DNA of 64,000 nucleotides from Heliocidaris tuberculata (lineage: Eukaryota; Echinodermata; Echinoidea; Camarodonta; Echinometridae), in NCBI GenBank assembly GCA_025618425.1, contig CM046836.1, positions 22,170,981-22,234,980 on the forward strand, written 5' to 3'. Under the pieces are notes generated by a model, which saw nothing but the letters and a program-made list of their open reading frames with translations, had not been told where the DNA came from and did no database searches. Made by a program: the position numbers and the translations under genes. Positions 53,201 through 63,259 of the stretch are shown one piece after another. How positions within the stretch are numbered: position 1 is the stretch's first letter; each line of letters begins with the position of its first letter.

Positions 53201-56200
53201 GCTACGTACGTACGCACCCCGCAAAAAATATGTGCAATGCGACGCGTTCAGTGCGCCAAACTTTTGGTGTGACTGAGCAACAAGATTATCATTTACGTTC
53301 GCCAAAAAGAATGAGCAATTTTCCTTTATTTTTGGTGATATTATCACTATTTGCAAATCTGGATGAAATTCACGTCAGTCAGCTTAAAATTCAAGATTTG
53401 CATTCATTTATTACGTGTGCGTAGCTTTAGGACCCTTTCATTTTTTTGACCAAATTCGACATGGGTATTGACATTGACTTGAAAATTAATGTTATTGATA
53501 TTTGTCCGTAGTAATTTTCTCAGGAATTTAATTCAAGAATATGTAGACCAAAGATATATATAAGACATTCACATAAATCATTGAAAAGGTGACTTTTTAG
53601 CTGCTGGAAACAAAGTGCGTAGCTTTAGGTCCCCCCATCATAATTATAATTTATTCATGTAAACAAATCGTGCCCAACTCTTATTAGGGTGTCTGGAGGA
53701 TTTTTCTATCTCAGAAACTACACATTCAAATGACTGGAGATTTTCAGATCTTGTTGAAAATACTGTGAAAAATACATGTACCAAATTTTATGTTAGTCCA
53801 TGCATTTATTATTCAGTAATGCTCGAATGAATTATTGGAAATTTTCAGCTTAAAGATTCCTATAGACATGTACAAATGAAATGGCACAAAAACATGCTGC
53901 TGAAACACTAGACTGCACACACAGAGTGTGAGTAGTTTGTGTGTAACTTTGCATAGGGCCCTGTGGAGCGGTAGGGGGAGGGTATTTTCAAATTAATATA
54001 GCAACATGATCCCATATTAGTTTCTCAAAAATTCTTACAGAATCAAATTTGGAACATTCCAAATTACTTAAGTTCTGATGGACAAGTTTATAGCTCAAGG
54101 ACTTGCTGAGATGTCACTTTAATTTAAGGCAGTGTACATGTATACAGCCACACGCGTGTGTCTCTACCATACGGCCACACGCGTGTGGCTGTATCCGTCA
54201 CCCGGCCTGAGGATATAGCCACACGCGTCTACTTATACTCTGCGCAGCGCGCGTGCAGCACGTAGCAAGTGCATAGCTAGCAGTAAGCACGAGCGATGTG
54301 CATATTTATGCAACAGTAGGCCTACATGTTGCAAAACTTCATCAAGAAGGTTTTGTCTCTTGAAATTCACTGATATAGAAAAATATTGTTTGTATGTCAG
54401 TGAATTTCAAGAGATAAAACCTTCATGATGAAGTTTTGCAACATGTACCGTTGCATTAAGAAACACATCGCTGGTGCTATGCACTTGCTATGTGCCTGCG
54501 CGCTGCGCAGAGTCTAACTGTCGCAGAGACTTTCAGACGCGTGTGGCTGTATCCTCCCGCCGGGCGGTGGATACAGCCACACGCGTGTGGCCGTATGGTA
54601 GAGACACACGCGTGTGGCTGTATACACTGCCTTAATTTAAACATATTCCTTTTCAGTTTTTCTTAATGAAGGGATTAAGCATACAACTTGTCCTTATCAC
54701 CAAAAGATAGGTAATATAATTTCCTATCATATGATACCAAATTCATTTCAAACTGCCAATGGGATCACATTTTTTTGTTAGTTCGAAATAACCCTTACGT
54801 TGAAAAACTGCATGCCATTTTTTGTTCTGATTCAGCATAAAAACAGCCGACAGATTTGGCCAACCTTCAGACAAGGCTCTGGTGTGCGGCCGCTTAAAGG
54901 GAATTTGCTGATTTATCAATCAAAGACTCGCACATAATTCAATACAATCAATTCATAGTCCAAATACTTGCTTACTAAAGTAAATAGAAGGCAAAATTAA
55001 AATTATTGACCAATAACGTGGTCAGTAGTGTCCATTTTTCAAAACGGTGCTAGGGGTCCTGTGTGCGGCCGCCTCTACCCCTGTGAGCAGCCGCCCATGA
55101 TATGTCGGGCATTCAGCATCATATTTGTGACTAAGTGAAAGAAAATTAATATCACATTTCATACATTACATTCCAATACTTTATAAAAATTAATAATATT
55201 CTGTTGAAACCCATAAAATCTGTCAAACATGATGATCTATCAAACGCCATGACCAAAAAATGAAAGCAGACTACAATTTCCTACAAAAACCTGCATTTTG
55301 TACACGTTTTACACAGGGTGGCTGCTCACCAGACCCACTCAGAAAAATGGCACTGGTGAGCGGCCACCCCCATGCAGCTTTCCCTGTGGTAGTGTAAATA
55401 AAAATTTCTGAAGCAAAACATGGACCATCAACTTCATTCTCTTAAATAAACATCAAATTACACATCAAATTGAACAAATAAAGTTTAAGACTATTGGTTT
55501 AAGTATGTCATAGTCTCTTAACTTAAAAGTTAAGAAATTGCAATTTTTTTGTCGATGACTGGTGGCGTAGATCTAGTCTACATTTCTCATGATGTTGAGC
55601 GAGATTCAGGATACTTACTGCTTTGGCAGAGTATGTTTTTTGGTGCAATAGAACCTACCTGAGACTGTCCAGGGTAATTTTTGAAGGGATATCAAAAAAT
55701 TTTTTTTTTTTAATTTTCATTTTTTATTCACCGCCGGCGCCGGCTGCTCACAGGGGACCGGCCGCCCACAGCCAGGAGCATCATGCTTATCTAATCAGTG
55801 ATCTTGCATTTTATTATCCTGAAATTCTATTGTAAAATGTTTGCCAAAATTTTAGAGATCGTGCATAAATAGGAAATTTTTTTTAAATTCCTCAAGGCTC
55901 AAAAGAGTCGGACTCGAACTTCGAAGTCACTATTGCCAAGCATGCATCAAACGCAGCCCACAGAACGCGAGAGGAGTAGTGCGCCGCTTGGCAGGGGGAG
56001 GTTTTTGCTACTCCCGGTAAAGTCCATGCTTTGTCAACTCGGGCAAGCGGCAAAAGCTCTCACTGAACTGGTTTACACCGTTACAGTCCCTTCATACTGT
56101 AATTTTGGGATCATCTAAAGTTATAGATACATGTAGCAAATATTTTAATACAGAAAAACCACCCAAGAAACATCCATCACGAGCAAGAACAATATTTTTT

Positions 56201-56247
56201 ATTCAAAATGGCACCCCATTCCAAAATTTCTCACCCTTGTCCGCCAT
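47228..56247 (-). CDS. ATP5MF: Mitochondrial ATP synthase subunit f
   Basis: Subunit f is a small single-pass protein of the Fo membrane part of mitochondrial ATP synthase. Four exons on the minus strand join in frame: 56235-56247, 49940-50035, 48437-48553 and 47228-47259, giving 85 residues (human isoforms are 88 and 94). The parts read MADKELRLSEVKLGQLPRWL, FTPGGLMRALGRGRTRYYNK, YINVVRGNV, a hydrophobic segment near residues 54-67, and KEHRLRKHHW. These match human EVKLGELPSW, RYYNKYINV and KHERLRKYH (from memory). All splice sites are GT/AG, and the start ATG has A at -3 and G at +4. Intron 1 is 6.2 kb and full of repeats. Exon 1 is only 13 coding bases and is the least certain part. Confidence 0.85.
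47825..48066. mobile_element. Foldback MITE, GGCCCGTATTC family, copy 2
   Basis: Ends GCCCGTATTCTGAACTC and GAGTTCAGAATACGGG. TCAAAG lies at 47819-47824 and 48067-48072. The interior repeats GTTTAACTTAAAC motifs like copy 1 at 2607-2823. It sits in the last intron of ATP5MF. Confidence 0.8.
48437..48553 (-). CDS. ATP5MF: ATP5MF exon 3 (membrane segment)
   Basis: 117 nt, phase 1 at both ends. Encodes RTRYYNKYINVVRGN, the most conserved block of subunit f, then the hydrophobic QFIATFVILNYMW and RFKVE. Donor GTAAGC. Confidence 0.9.
48719..48876. mobile_element. Foldback MITE, GTTGCATAAAACTTGC family
   Basis: 158 bp with ends GGGTGCCGTTGCATAAA and TTTATGCAATGGCACCC, pairing on through ACTATTATAGTAACTTTGC. 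A second TATTATAGTAACTTTTC copy on the left makes the arms unequal. In intron 2 of ATP5MF. Confidence 0.8.
48897..49190. repeat. Dispersed repeat, copy 2 (partner at 3166-3465)
   Basis: Same orientation and order as the copy in gene 1, with GGTATATGGGACT, CATATTTCGAATAT and CTTCTCTTT. It abuts the MITE at 48719-48876. Confidence 0.7.
49940..50035 (-). CDS. ATP5MF: ATP5MF exon 2
   Basis: 96 nt, phase 1 at both ends. Encodes LRLSEVKLGQLPRWLSTCSF then TPGGLMRALGR, matching the N-terminal half of subunit f. Acceptor TTGCAG, donor GTAGGA. Confidence 0.88.
50036..50811. other. ATP5MF intron 1, right part, nothing assigned
   Basis: A/T-rich with a C run at 50540-50557. No exon or element seen. Confidence 0.5.
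50812..51256. repeat. Dispersed element, copy 1 (direct repeat of 53192-53642)
   Basis: Begins GGGGTCCTAAAGC and ends GCTTTAGGTCCCCC, with an inner GCTTTAGGACCC at 51020-51033. Shared markers with the second copy are CGCCAAACTTTTGGTGTGA and GACATGGGT. The ends are inverted repeats of each other, so this is probably a MITE. Confidence 0.75.
51310..51388. repeat. Inverted copy of 52975-53062
   Basis: The stretch from TACGAGCTCCGTGGCTTATC to CTGTGTGTGGAG is the reverse complement of 52975-53062 with few differences. This makes the two flanks of the palindromic region symmetrical. Confidence 0.8.
51376..52290. mobile_element. Nested palindromes: large foldback element with minisatellite hairpin inside
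   Basis: The outer arms are 51376-51452 joined with 51893-52051 on the left, and 52061-52290 on the right. The left arm is split at GAGCCATGCAAACC, which is present on both sides of the split (51439-51452 and 51893-51906). Between lie 51453-51690 and 51691-51892, two opposed arrays of a 16-17 bp unit (GGACAACTACCCCCC), forming an inner hairpin. No coding content. Confidence 0.85.
51453..51892. repeat. Opposed 16-17 bp minisatellite arrays
   Basis: About a dozen units of GGACAACTACCCCCC type up to about 51690, then units of the complementary type GGGGGGTAGTTGTCC. Together they make a long imperfect palindrome. Frames through it encode only Tyr/Pro-rich repeats. Confidence 0.92.
52291..52974. 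other. Unassigned, no gene seen
   Basis: Includes a short GAGGTTATTGGAGATAACCTC hairpin at 52303-52323. A second pair GAGCCTTCCA/TGGAAGGCTC lies at about 52649 and 52950. No exon seen. Confidence 0.5.
53192..53642. repeat. Dispersed element, copy 2 (direct repeat of 50812-51256)
   Basis: Begins GGTCCTAAAGCTACGTACG and ends GTGCGTAGCTTTAGGTCCCC, which are inverted. An inner GTGCGTAGCTTTAGGACCC lies near 53418. Confidence 0.75.
54128..54631. mobile_element. 504-bp palindromic element with 9-bp target duplication
   Basis: TTAATTTAA is repeated at 54119-54127 and 54632-54640. Ends GGCAGTGTA and TACACTGCC, with arms of about 240 bp. CACACGCGTGTGG, itself a palindrome, recurs five to six times. 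The loop is about 20 nt near 54377-54397. A 9-bp duplication with very long TIRs is typical of Mutator-like (MULE) elements. No open frame. Confidence 0.88.
54641..56234. other. ATP5MF intron 1, left part, nothing assigned
   Basis: GGTGAGCGGCC-like and GTGTGCGGCCGC motifs recur at about 54885, 55061, 55087, 55320 and 55740, which suggests an old repeat. No exon was found. Confidence 0.5.
56235..56247 (-). CDS. ATP5MF: ATP5MF exon 1 (start)
   Basis: Thirteen coding bases, ATG GCG GAC AAG G, then donor GTGAGA. They join exon 2 to give MADKELRLSE; vertebrate subunit f can begin MAD-R. The surrounding 56260-56440 is richer in CpG than the introns, as expected of a promoter. Chosen by phase, Kozak context and donor; RNA evidence would settle it. 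Confidence 0.65.
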
Positions 56248-56460
56248 GTTGAAATTTGTCACGCGGATGGATATAAATCCGTGCATCCAGTGGTACGGTC
56301 CGGTCGACGGGTTTTCTTTTTTATCAGCCCTCGAATATTATGGTGCGATGCGGCCTTACAATCAGAGCCTAGCCAGAGCTATCAGTAGCTACATGAGCTA
56401 GCCTAGGCTACCCCGGGCCCGGGATGCGTGGTTACCCCTACGAGGACGGGCGGCTAGGGT
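56248..56460 (-). promoter_or_regulatory. Probable ATP5MF promoter region
   Basis: CpG-containing, less A/T-rich stretch directly upstream of the proposed start (GGTCCGGTCGACGG, CCCGGGCCCGGG). No TATA box is clear. A divergent gene cannot be excluded. Confidence 0.35.
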
Positions 56461-56496
56461 CCCCCCCCCCACAGGGGCGTAGACAGGTCCAAAATT

Positions 56497-56527
<31 letters not shown>

Positions 56528-56660
56528 CCGGGGCTGATTTCATGAATTCAGGCCTCCGTGTCTAGCACCAGCGTGCCAGGGATTGTGGCCAGCTACGGCA
56601 TCTGATCGCTAGAGGGGGGGGGGGGGGGGGGGGGGGGGGTCACCCCCTACTCAGAATTGC
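56461..56660. repeat. C/GT/G homopolymer-rich stretch with one TIR-like end
   Basis: C10, (GT)n, G17 and a G run of about 26 at 56614-56639. CAGGGGCGTAGACAGG at 56472 looks like one end of a hAT element, but I could not find the other end. Confidence 0.6.
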
Positions 56661-56879
56661 TGTTGGTAAATGCTGTCGGAGGGCCGGGAAAAAGTGAGAG
56701 GGAAGAGGAAAGGGAAAGGAGAAAAGAAAAGAGAAGAAAAAAAAAAAAGGGAAGGGATAGATAAACAAAAAACCAAAAAAAAAAAAAACAACACAAAAAA
56801 TAAAGAAAAGAAGGAAAGGAAAAGCGAAGTAAAGAAAAAGAAGGAAAAGCTGGTCAATTCTCGCTTTGCTCGCTCGCAA

Positions 56880-57503
56880 AAACACTGGAAAGTTAATAAT
56901 TGGGCAAAAGGCGTCCCCCTTCAGCAATAGGCTGCAGCCCCCCTCCCCGAGGATTTTCAAAGTTCCGATATTCATTTCATTTCATTTCATTTATTTTCCA
57001 TTTTCAACAGAATATAACAACGTAATTACATCATAATTTAATGAACCATTTTTCAACAGAATATAACGTTATTACATCATAAATAATATCATGAACCATT
57101 CTCAACAATATAAAAACAAACGTAAATACATCCTAAATAATATCATGAACAAAATGCATGTAATAACAATAATTTTCATTCAGTGTAATTTTCGAAGATA
57201 ATTATAATAAATAAATGCTGAAAATGGAGGGGAATGCTAAAAAGCAAAGCTTGTATTTTACAAACCCCTTGTATTCGGGCAACCACCACTACATATTCGG
57301 GCAGCGAAGTGAGGTAGCCAGAATATCCACATATTTGGGCAGCGAGTTTTCCCAGATGATTATGTAACTTCTGTATGTAACTTCTGTACATTTACGATTT
57401 TTATAAAAAAATTTGCTCACTCGCTTCGCTCGCTCGCAAAAAAATTAGAAATTGAAAAGTTGATATTCGGGCAAAAGGCATCCCCTTCGGCAATGGGCTG
57501 CAT
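56880..57503. repeat. Tandem/dispersed repeat with GCTCGCTTCGCTCGCTCGC, left part
   Basis: Contains GAGGATTTTCAAAGTTCCGA, ATTCGGGCAACCACCACTA and TTCTGTACATTT. The same order appears at 60403-60662. The two parts are separated by the LINE-bearing insert 57504-60402; GGCAATGGGCTGCA on the left and TGCAGCCCCCTCC on the right fit a single unit. Confidence 0.75.
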
Positions 57504-58748
57504 GTCAATAAGTTTCGCGCAATTTGTTGCATTTGCGCTTAGCCTGAATGTCATCAGAATGACACGTGCGCGCCACTGATCTCTGTAGAGATCAGTGGTG
57601 CGCGCGCACAGAATCAGTCTAAAAACACAAAATATTTCATAAATAATTCATAAAAAGGCCAGAATTCTACAAAACCAGTAGAAGTCAAAATAAGAAAGGT
57701 CAAACCTAGAACTCTTACTCTTTTAAGAAACCTTTTAACTGGTTAATTCCCACCATTAACAGCACTGCTAACCAATTAACAAAATTACCTTGTCACTGCG
57801 AGTCGATTACTTTCCCCATAGAAACACGTGTAATTTGGGTGTTATACGTTTTTGTGAGGCAACATAAAAAGGCCGTTTTCAAACAAAATTGGCCAGAATT
57901 CTACATATGAGATGATTACATTTTTATGCTCAGCAGCTTCTTTGTTTCTTCAATATTCATATTCCTTTTTAACTGAATTAAATTGTTAAAAACTGAAAAA
58001 GATATAAGTATTTCTAAAAGTTGAAATTTACGTTTTTCATGATTAATGTACAGGGTTCTATTGGGGGAATCGCAGAGGGAAAGTGATACGCGCGCGCGCA
58101 TGATTGAGTATTTTTTTTTTTTTTTTAAATGCTTTTTTGCCTTTATTCAGATATTCAGACGAGAAAATTGTACAGAGATACATTATTTTTTCATACATTG
58201 TAAACACAATACATAATTCAATCCGAAACAAATAATACAATGCAAAATCTGCAATCTGAATAAAGATTTTAAAAGATAGATAAGAAAAAAGGTGAAGGTG
58301 CTGCTTTATAACCCATAGTATACATGATAAGTCAAACTGTCATCTTTACATATATAGGATAAACTACATGCAGTGCATTTTCAATTCTTCGATTTTATTT
58401 AACATTATTTATTATATAGTATTTCTTATATCAGTGGAGTTCTGTAACCATACTGTTGCAATAATAAAAACACAATACTAACAATTAAGTGGTTGGATCA
58501 ATGAGAAAGTGAGGGAGTGAGGAGGAGAAGAAGACATAAATGAAGACATTTATCATTATTATTACTATTATTATTAATAATAATAACAAAAACAACAACA
58601 ATAATAGTAATAATAATAATTCCAATAATTATTTTTTTTTAAATATAGAAATAATCATATAAGTAGATATATAGATATTAAATTAAATAAACATATACAT
58701 ACATATACACATATACACATACACATATATATATACATATATATATAT

Positions 58749-58779
<31 letters not shown>

Positions 58780-58850
58780 CATATACACATACATATACAT
58801 ACACACATACACAAACATGCATATGTCTGATATAATACGCCTCACTCCTT
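57504..58850. other. Part of the insert downstream of the LINE ORF, no gene seen
   Basis: Holds a short hairpin ATCTCTGTAGAGAT at 57580, two GCGCGC-rich bits, and long A/T trinucleotides at 58553-58620. (TA)n/(CATA)n run at 58690-58830, just past the LINE ORF stop. May include the LINE 3' UTR or separate elements. Confidence 0.5.
58690..58830. repeat. (CATATA)n microsatellite
   Basis: Alternating ACATAT/ACACAT units. It follows the LINE ORF on the minus strand by about 20 bp and could have grown from its 3' tail. Confidence 0.9.
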
Positions 58851-60395
58851 TTAAGGAGTGAAATTTTCCCATTTTTTAAAATGTAGTGTTAGTTTGTCCT
58901 TTATTCTTGCCTTTTCATATTCAATTTTTTCGGAGTTCTTTACAGCCTTACATATATCTTTACTAGTAGGAACCCTTCCATTTTTACGACTATTGTAAAT
59001 CATATATTTGACCATAATCAGTACATGATTAAGTAATATATTGTCTTTCATATCAACTCTAAAGCCCAGTAACACATCAATCCATTGTAGATCAAGTAGC
59101 TGAAACATTTTTAATTCATTTCCCACCTCCTTCCATATACTTGACACTTCTTTACATTTAAAGAAGACATGGCAATATGTTTCTATATCTTTTTTACAAA
59201 ATGAGCATAAATTTGATTGAGTTAGTCCAAATGCGTATAGTTTATCATTACAAAATACAACGCTATGTAAAAGCTTGTACTGAAATTCCCTTAACTTCCA
59301 ATCTAGAGTACAAAATCTGGGAATTGAAAAACATGTTGCTACTGCTGACTTATCCAGATTTAAAGCTAATACCTCTGGATGTTTAAAAACAAAGGAATCC
59401 TGTAATGTACCAATAAAAATGTTGTAGAGCATTTTGGAAGACAGAGACTCAAAGGAGTAGACTCTTTTGTTAATATTAAAATAAATGTTGGAAAAGTCAA
59501 GAGTGTCATTCAAAGTATCATCTTTTCTTCTTTTCACCTTCCAAGAAACTGGTAACTTAGTATATACAGCATTAAGGAAAAATATATCGTCTACATTTAG
59601 ACCTTTCCTTATAAAATAATCCCCTGATCTGATATTACCTTCTGCGTCAATCAGATGTTTCACTTGAAAAATGTTAGCATCAAATATTTTTTCATTAAAA
59701 TGAAAAATCCTACCTTTAATAAGAGTATTGTTAAAGATAATTTGATTTTCATCATGTGTTTCTTTGACAATAAATTGTTTCTCTTGTAAATAATTCCAGA
59801 TATTCAAAAATTCCAAGTAGAGATCGGGTACTTTAATATTAATGGAATTGCAATTGTAATTGCAGAGAAATATCAACCTTCCCCCTACCTTTTTAAATGT
59901 ATAATCAAAAAACTGTTTCCATTTCATGTTATTATTGCCATAAAGAAGTCTCTTAATCCACATTACACGTTGAGCGCAAACCATATACTTAAAGTTCAAC
60001 ATTTTTAAACCCCCGGTGTCATAGTTCATATATAAAATATTCCTTTTTATTTTATCGTGGCCATTCCATATAAAATTAAAACAGATTACCTCCATTTCCT
60101 TAAAAACCCATGATGGTACTGTCATTATAGAAGACACATATAATAATTTAGAAATTGCAAAAACTTTTACTAATTGAATTTTCCCAAAAAGTGTTAGATC
60201 TCTTTGCTTCCACCACCCTAACAATCTTTTTATTTTGCTCAGTATTTCTTTATAATTCATTTCTTCTTTAACATTAATATCTAAGGAAAAGTATACCCCT
60301 AGTACTCTAACAAATGAAACCATCTTACCCAACGTAATACTGGAAAAATCATCATTACTTTGACCAGAAGAACCCAACTTCATAATGCAACACAC
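58851..60395 (-). mobile_element. LINE ORF2 C-terminal part (L1/Tx1-like)
   Basis: Open frame of 514 codons on the minus strand, unbroken. Early region reads LGWWKQRDLTLFGKIQLVKV and later FNFIWNG, KIKR and GGLKMLNF, the conserved region after the reverse transcriptase palm in L1-clade ORF2. Near the end CSFCKKDIETYCHVFFKC gives the CxxC...H...C zinc-binding motif. The palm with the catalytic YxDD and the endonuclease are absent, so it is 5'-truncated at about 60400. The intact frame suggests a fairly recent insertion. Confidence 0.88.
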
Positions 60396-60402
60396 TTTTT
60401 GG

Positions 60403-60662
60403 TATGCAGCCCCCTCCCTCGAGGATTTTCAAAGTTCCGATATTCGGGCAACCACCACTTCATATTCGGAGCAGCGAGAAGCCAGTCAATATCCACATAT
60501 TTGGGCAGCGAGGTTCCCAGATAATTACATGTATGTAAATTCTGTATGTAACTTCTGTACATTTCCACTACAAAAAGTTTTACAAATTTGGTCGCTCTCT
60601 AGCTTCGCTCGCTCGCAAAAAATTAGAAATTGAAAAGTTGATATTTGAACAAAAGGCATCAG
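60403..60662. repeat. Right part of the repeat split by the LINE-bearing insert
   Basis: GAGGATTTTCAAAGTTCCGA, ATTCGGGCAACCACCACT and GCTTCGCTCGCTCGCAAAAA recur in the same order as at 56940-57480. Confidence 0.75.
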
Positions 60663-61708
60663 CCCCCTCTTTGCGAAAATGGGCCTGTGTGATCAAGATC
60701 TCTACATCTGTGATTTTCTTTTATTATTATTTGTGGAGGGGGGGGGGAGATTAGGGTGCAGCATTTTTGTCGGCAAATTTGGGTGTCACACCCTAAAAAA
60801 AATTGTCGTCAAATTTGAGAGTCACACTCCCCCCCCCCCCCATTCAAAATGTTCTAGCGACGCCCTGATTGTGGCGCCCAGGCGAACAATAAAATTGCGC
60901 GCCCCCCCCCCCATACCTAAACTTATCAGATCAGAAGTATATTATTTCCCGTTTTAAATCAAGAAATTACAGGACTCCGTAAAAATGATTTCTTATGCAT
61001 TTATCCCGGGGTTGGTAGCAAATGTCTGATGAAAAACAAGCGACGGAGCAAAGCGACCGAGCTGTATAATGTTTGCATTGTCACCCCTCATAACGCATTT
61101 TCTTCAGTGATTTTCAACCTTAGAACAAAGTCGCTAGAAAGCAAAGCAACTGGGCGTTGGAGTTTCTTACAAAAATTGGACACTGGAAATCGCTATTAAA
61201 CTATTCCTCCATTCGGAGCGCAGAATTTACGAGAAACCCAAACACATTCGAGAAATTTAGCAAGGCATAGGCGGATCCAGAGGGGGGGTCGCGGGGGTCC
61301 GGACCCCCCCCCCCCCCTTTTGGCGCCGTTTTTTTTTTTTTTTTTTTTTTTTTTTAACTTGGCGCCGTCTTTCTTGGCGTTTGTTTCCCCCCCCCCCCCC
61401 CAGAAATTCTGCCGACCTGATCATGCAAGATACTGCGTAGGTCCTATTCATTACCCATTGTTTCATTCTCCGTCGCAAAGTAGGCCTAAGTACTGTACTG
61501 CCATGCTAGATCAGATATGCGGCGCGGCACGCATAGGTTTATGCATGCGACTTTTGATCGTACGTACGCTGTCTTGCAACTATGCTTGCAACCCTCGAGG
61601 AGGCAGGCTGCACGCGGCATCATTCAACTTCAAGTCACTCATTCGAGGCAACTCGTCATTCTAGACAATACCAAAGCACAAGTATCCATATAGGTAAATA
61701 ATTTTTGC
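60663..61708. other. Repeat-rich, no gene seen
   Basis: G and C homopolymers at 60738, 60830, 60902, 61277-61318 and 61388. TAGGCGGATCCAGAGGGGGG at 61268 looks like one hAT end similar to that at 42318; the other end was not found. Confidence 0.5.
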
Positions 61709-62344
61709 TTGGCCCAAATGCAGCTCTGCTGCAGGTTAATTGATAAAGGAAAATTAAAATTAAAATTAAAATTAAAATTATCTAAGGAAAATTTCTCCCT
61801 TTTGTACAAATCGCTTGTTCGCCCTCAAATAGAGTACGCTCATGCGGTGTGGAGCCCCCACCTAAAAAAACATATCCATGCTTTGGAAAATGTCCAAAGA
61901 AGAGCGACTAGATTAGTCCCAGAGTTAAAGGGGCTGCCTTATGCACAACGATTGAGAAAGTTGAATATCCCTACTTTAGCTTACAGGAGGGCTCGAGGTG
62001 ATATGATTGAATTGTACAAGATTTTTAATAAATACGATTCTGATGTAACACCAAATCTTGTATTACAATCCAGAGATCAGACAAGAGGGCATAGTAAGAA
62101 ACTGTTTATTCCTAGGACCAAAACTCAGAGGTACAAAAATTCTTTTTATGTACGAATACGTAAACCATGGAATAATCTCTCTAACGACACCATTACTGCC
62201 CCGAGTGTGCACAGTTTTGAAGTAGCATTGGATAGGTGCTGGAAAAGTGAGCCGATTAAGTACGACTATGAGTCGCCTGCACCAGGAAATGATCCAGCCA
62301 TCTTAAAAAGGAAGAAGAACTTGGAACTGAATACAGAGGCCTAG
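61709..62344 (+). mobile_element. LINE 3' part (jockey/CR1-type reverse transcriptase C terminus)
   Basis: Frame of about 200 codons ending TAG at 62342-62344. LLYKSLVRPQIEYAHAVWSP, ALENVQRRATRLVPEL, RLRKLNIPTLAYRRARGDMI and NSFYVRIRKPWNNL are standard for the region after the palm in jockey/CR1-like elements. An (AAATT)n run at 61752-61782 marks the 5' break. The frame is intact from there, so the copy is young but truncated. Confidence 0.88.
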
Positions 62345-62422
62345 TGCCTGCGTTCAGTATCTTCCCTAGGTATCCCTAGGTATAAAAACTTTCGGCGCTA
62401 GTGCGTTTGATTAAGTTGTGGG

Positions 62423-63251
62423 CAGTGGCGGCACCAAGGGGAGGCATGGGGGGGGGGGCCGGGCATTTGCCCCCCCAGTCAGAAGCTTTGAGTACCCAGT
62501 TGCCCCCCCAATAATTTTCGGAGTGAAAAAAAATAAAAGGGTGGAAAATGAAAAAGAAAAGAAAAGGAAAGAAAAAAGTGAGAAAGGAATGGAGAAAAGA
62601 AGGAAAAAGAAAGAAAACGGAAACTTGGAAAGCAGTGGCGGCATCAAGGTGGGGGGGGGGGGGCATGTGGCAAATTTGTTCGCTCAGCTCGTGTAAATAT
62701 CCTCATATTTGGGTAGTTTTATAGCTGAATAATTTCTGTACATTTCCACTATAATAGTGTCAAAATTTTTGCCCGTTCGCAATGTATAACTACCACCTTA
62801 TTATCAGGCAGCAAGATGCTCAAATGTCCTCATATCTGGGTAGTTTCATAGCCGAATATATAATTTCTGTACATTTTCACGACAAAAAGTGTTCGCAATA
62901 AATAACTACCACCTCATAATCGGGCAGCAAGATGCTCAAATGTCCTCATGCATATTGGGGTAGTTTTATAGCCGAATATGTAATTTCTGTACATTTTTAC
63001 TACGAAAAATGTCAAAATTTTTGCTCGCTCGCTTCGCTCGCTCGCAGTATATAACTAACACCTCTTTATAATCGGGCAGTTCAGCTAGATGCTCAAAATG
63101 TCCTCATATCTGGGTAGGTTTATAGCCGAATATTCTGTACATTTTCACTAAAAAAAGTGTCAAAATTTTTTTGTCCGCCCTTGCCCCCCAACATTTTCTC
63201 TTGCCCCCCATTTGCTCCCCCCCCACTTTAAAAATCCTGGTGCCGCCACTG
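62423..63251. mobile_element. hAT element, 829 bp, with internal tandem repeats
   Basis: Ends CAGTGGCGGCACCAAGG and CCTGGTGCCGCCACTG. Flanks GTTGTGGG (62415-62422) and GTAGTGGG (63252-63259) are an 8-bp duplication with one mismatch. A second left-end-like CAGTGGCGGCATCAAGG lies inside at 62633. Four units of about 115-155 bp (each TATAGCCGAAT, TTCTGTACATTT) fill 62690-63170. Confidence 0.82.
62690..63170. repeat. Tandem array inside the hAT element
   Basis: Four units marked by GGGTAGTTTTATAGCCGAAT or variants at about 62710, 62841, 62954 and 63112. The units share TTCTGTACATTT and GCTCGCTTCGCTCGCTCGC with the repeat at 56880-57503 and 60403-60662. Confidence 0.8.
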
Positions 63252-63259
63252 GTAGTGGG

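Noticed and set aside
56472..56640. Complete hAT element starting at CAGGGGCGTAGACAGG
   Set aside because: No matching right end or target duplication was found.
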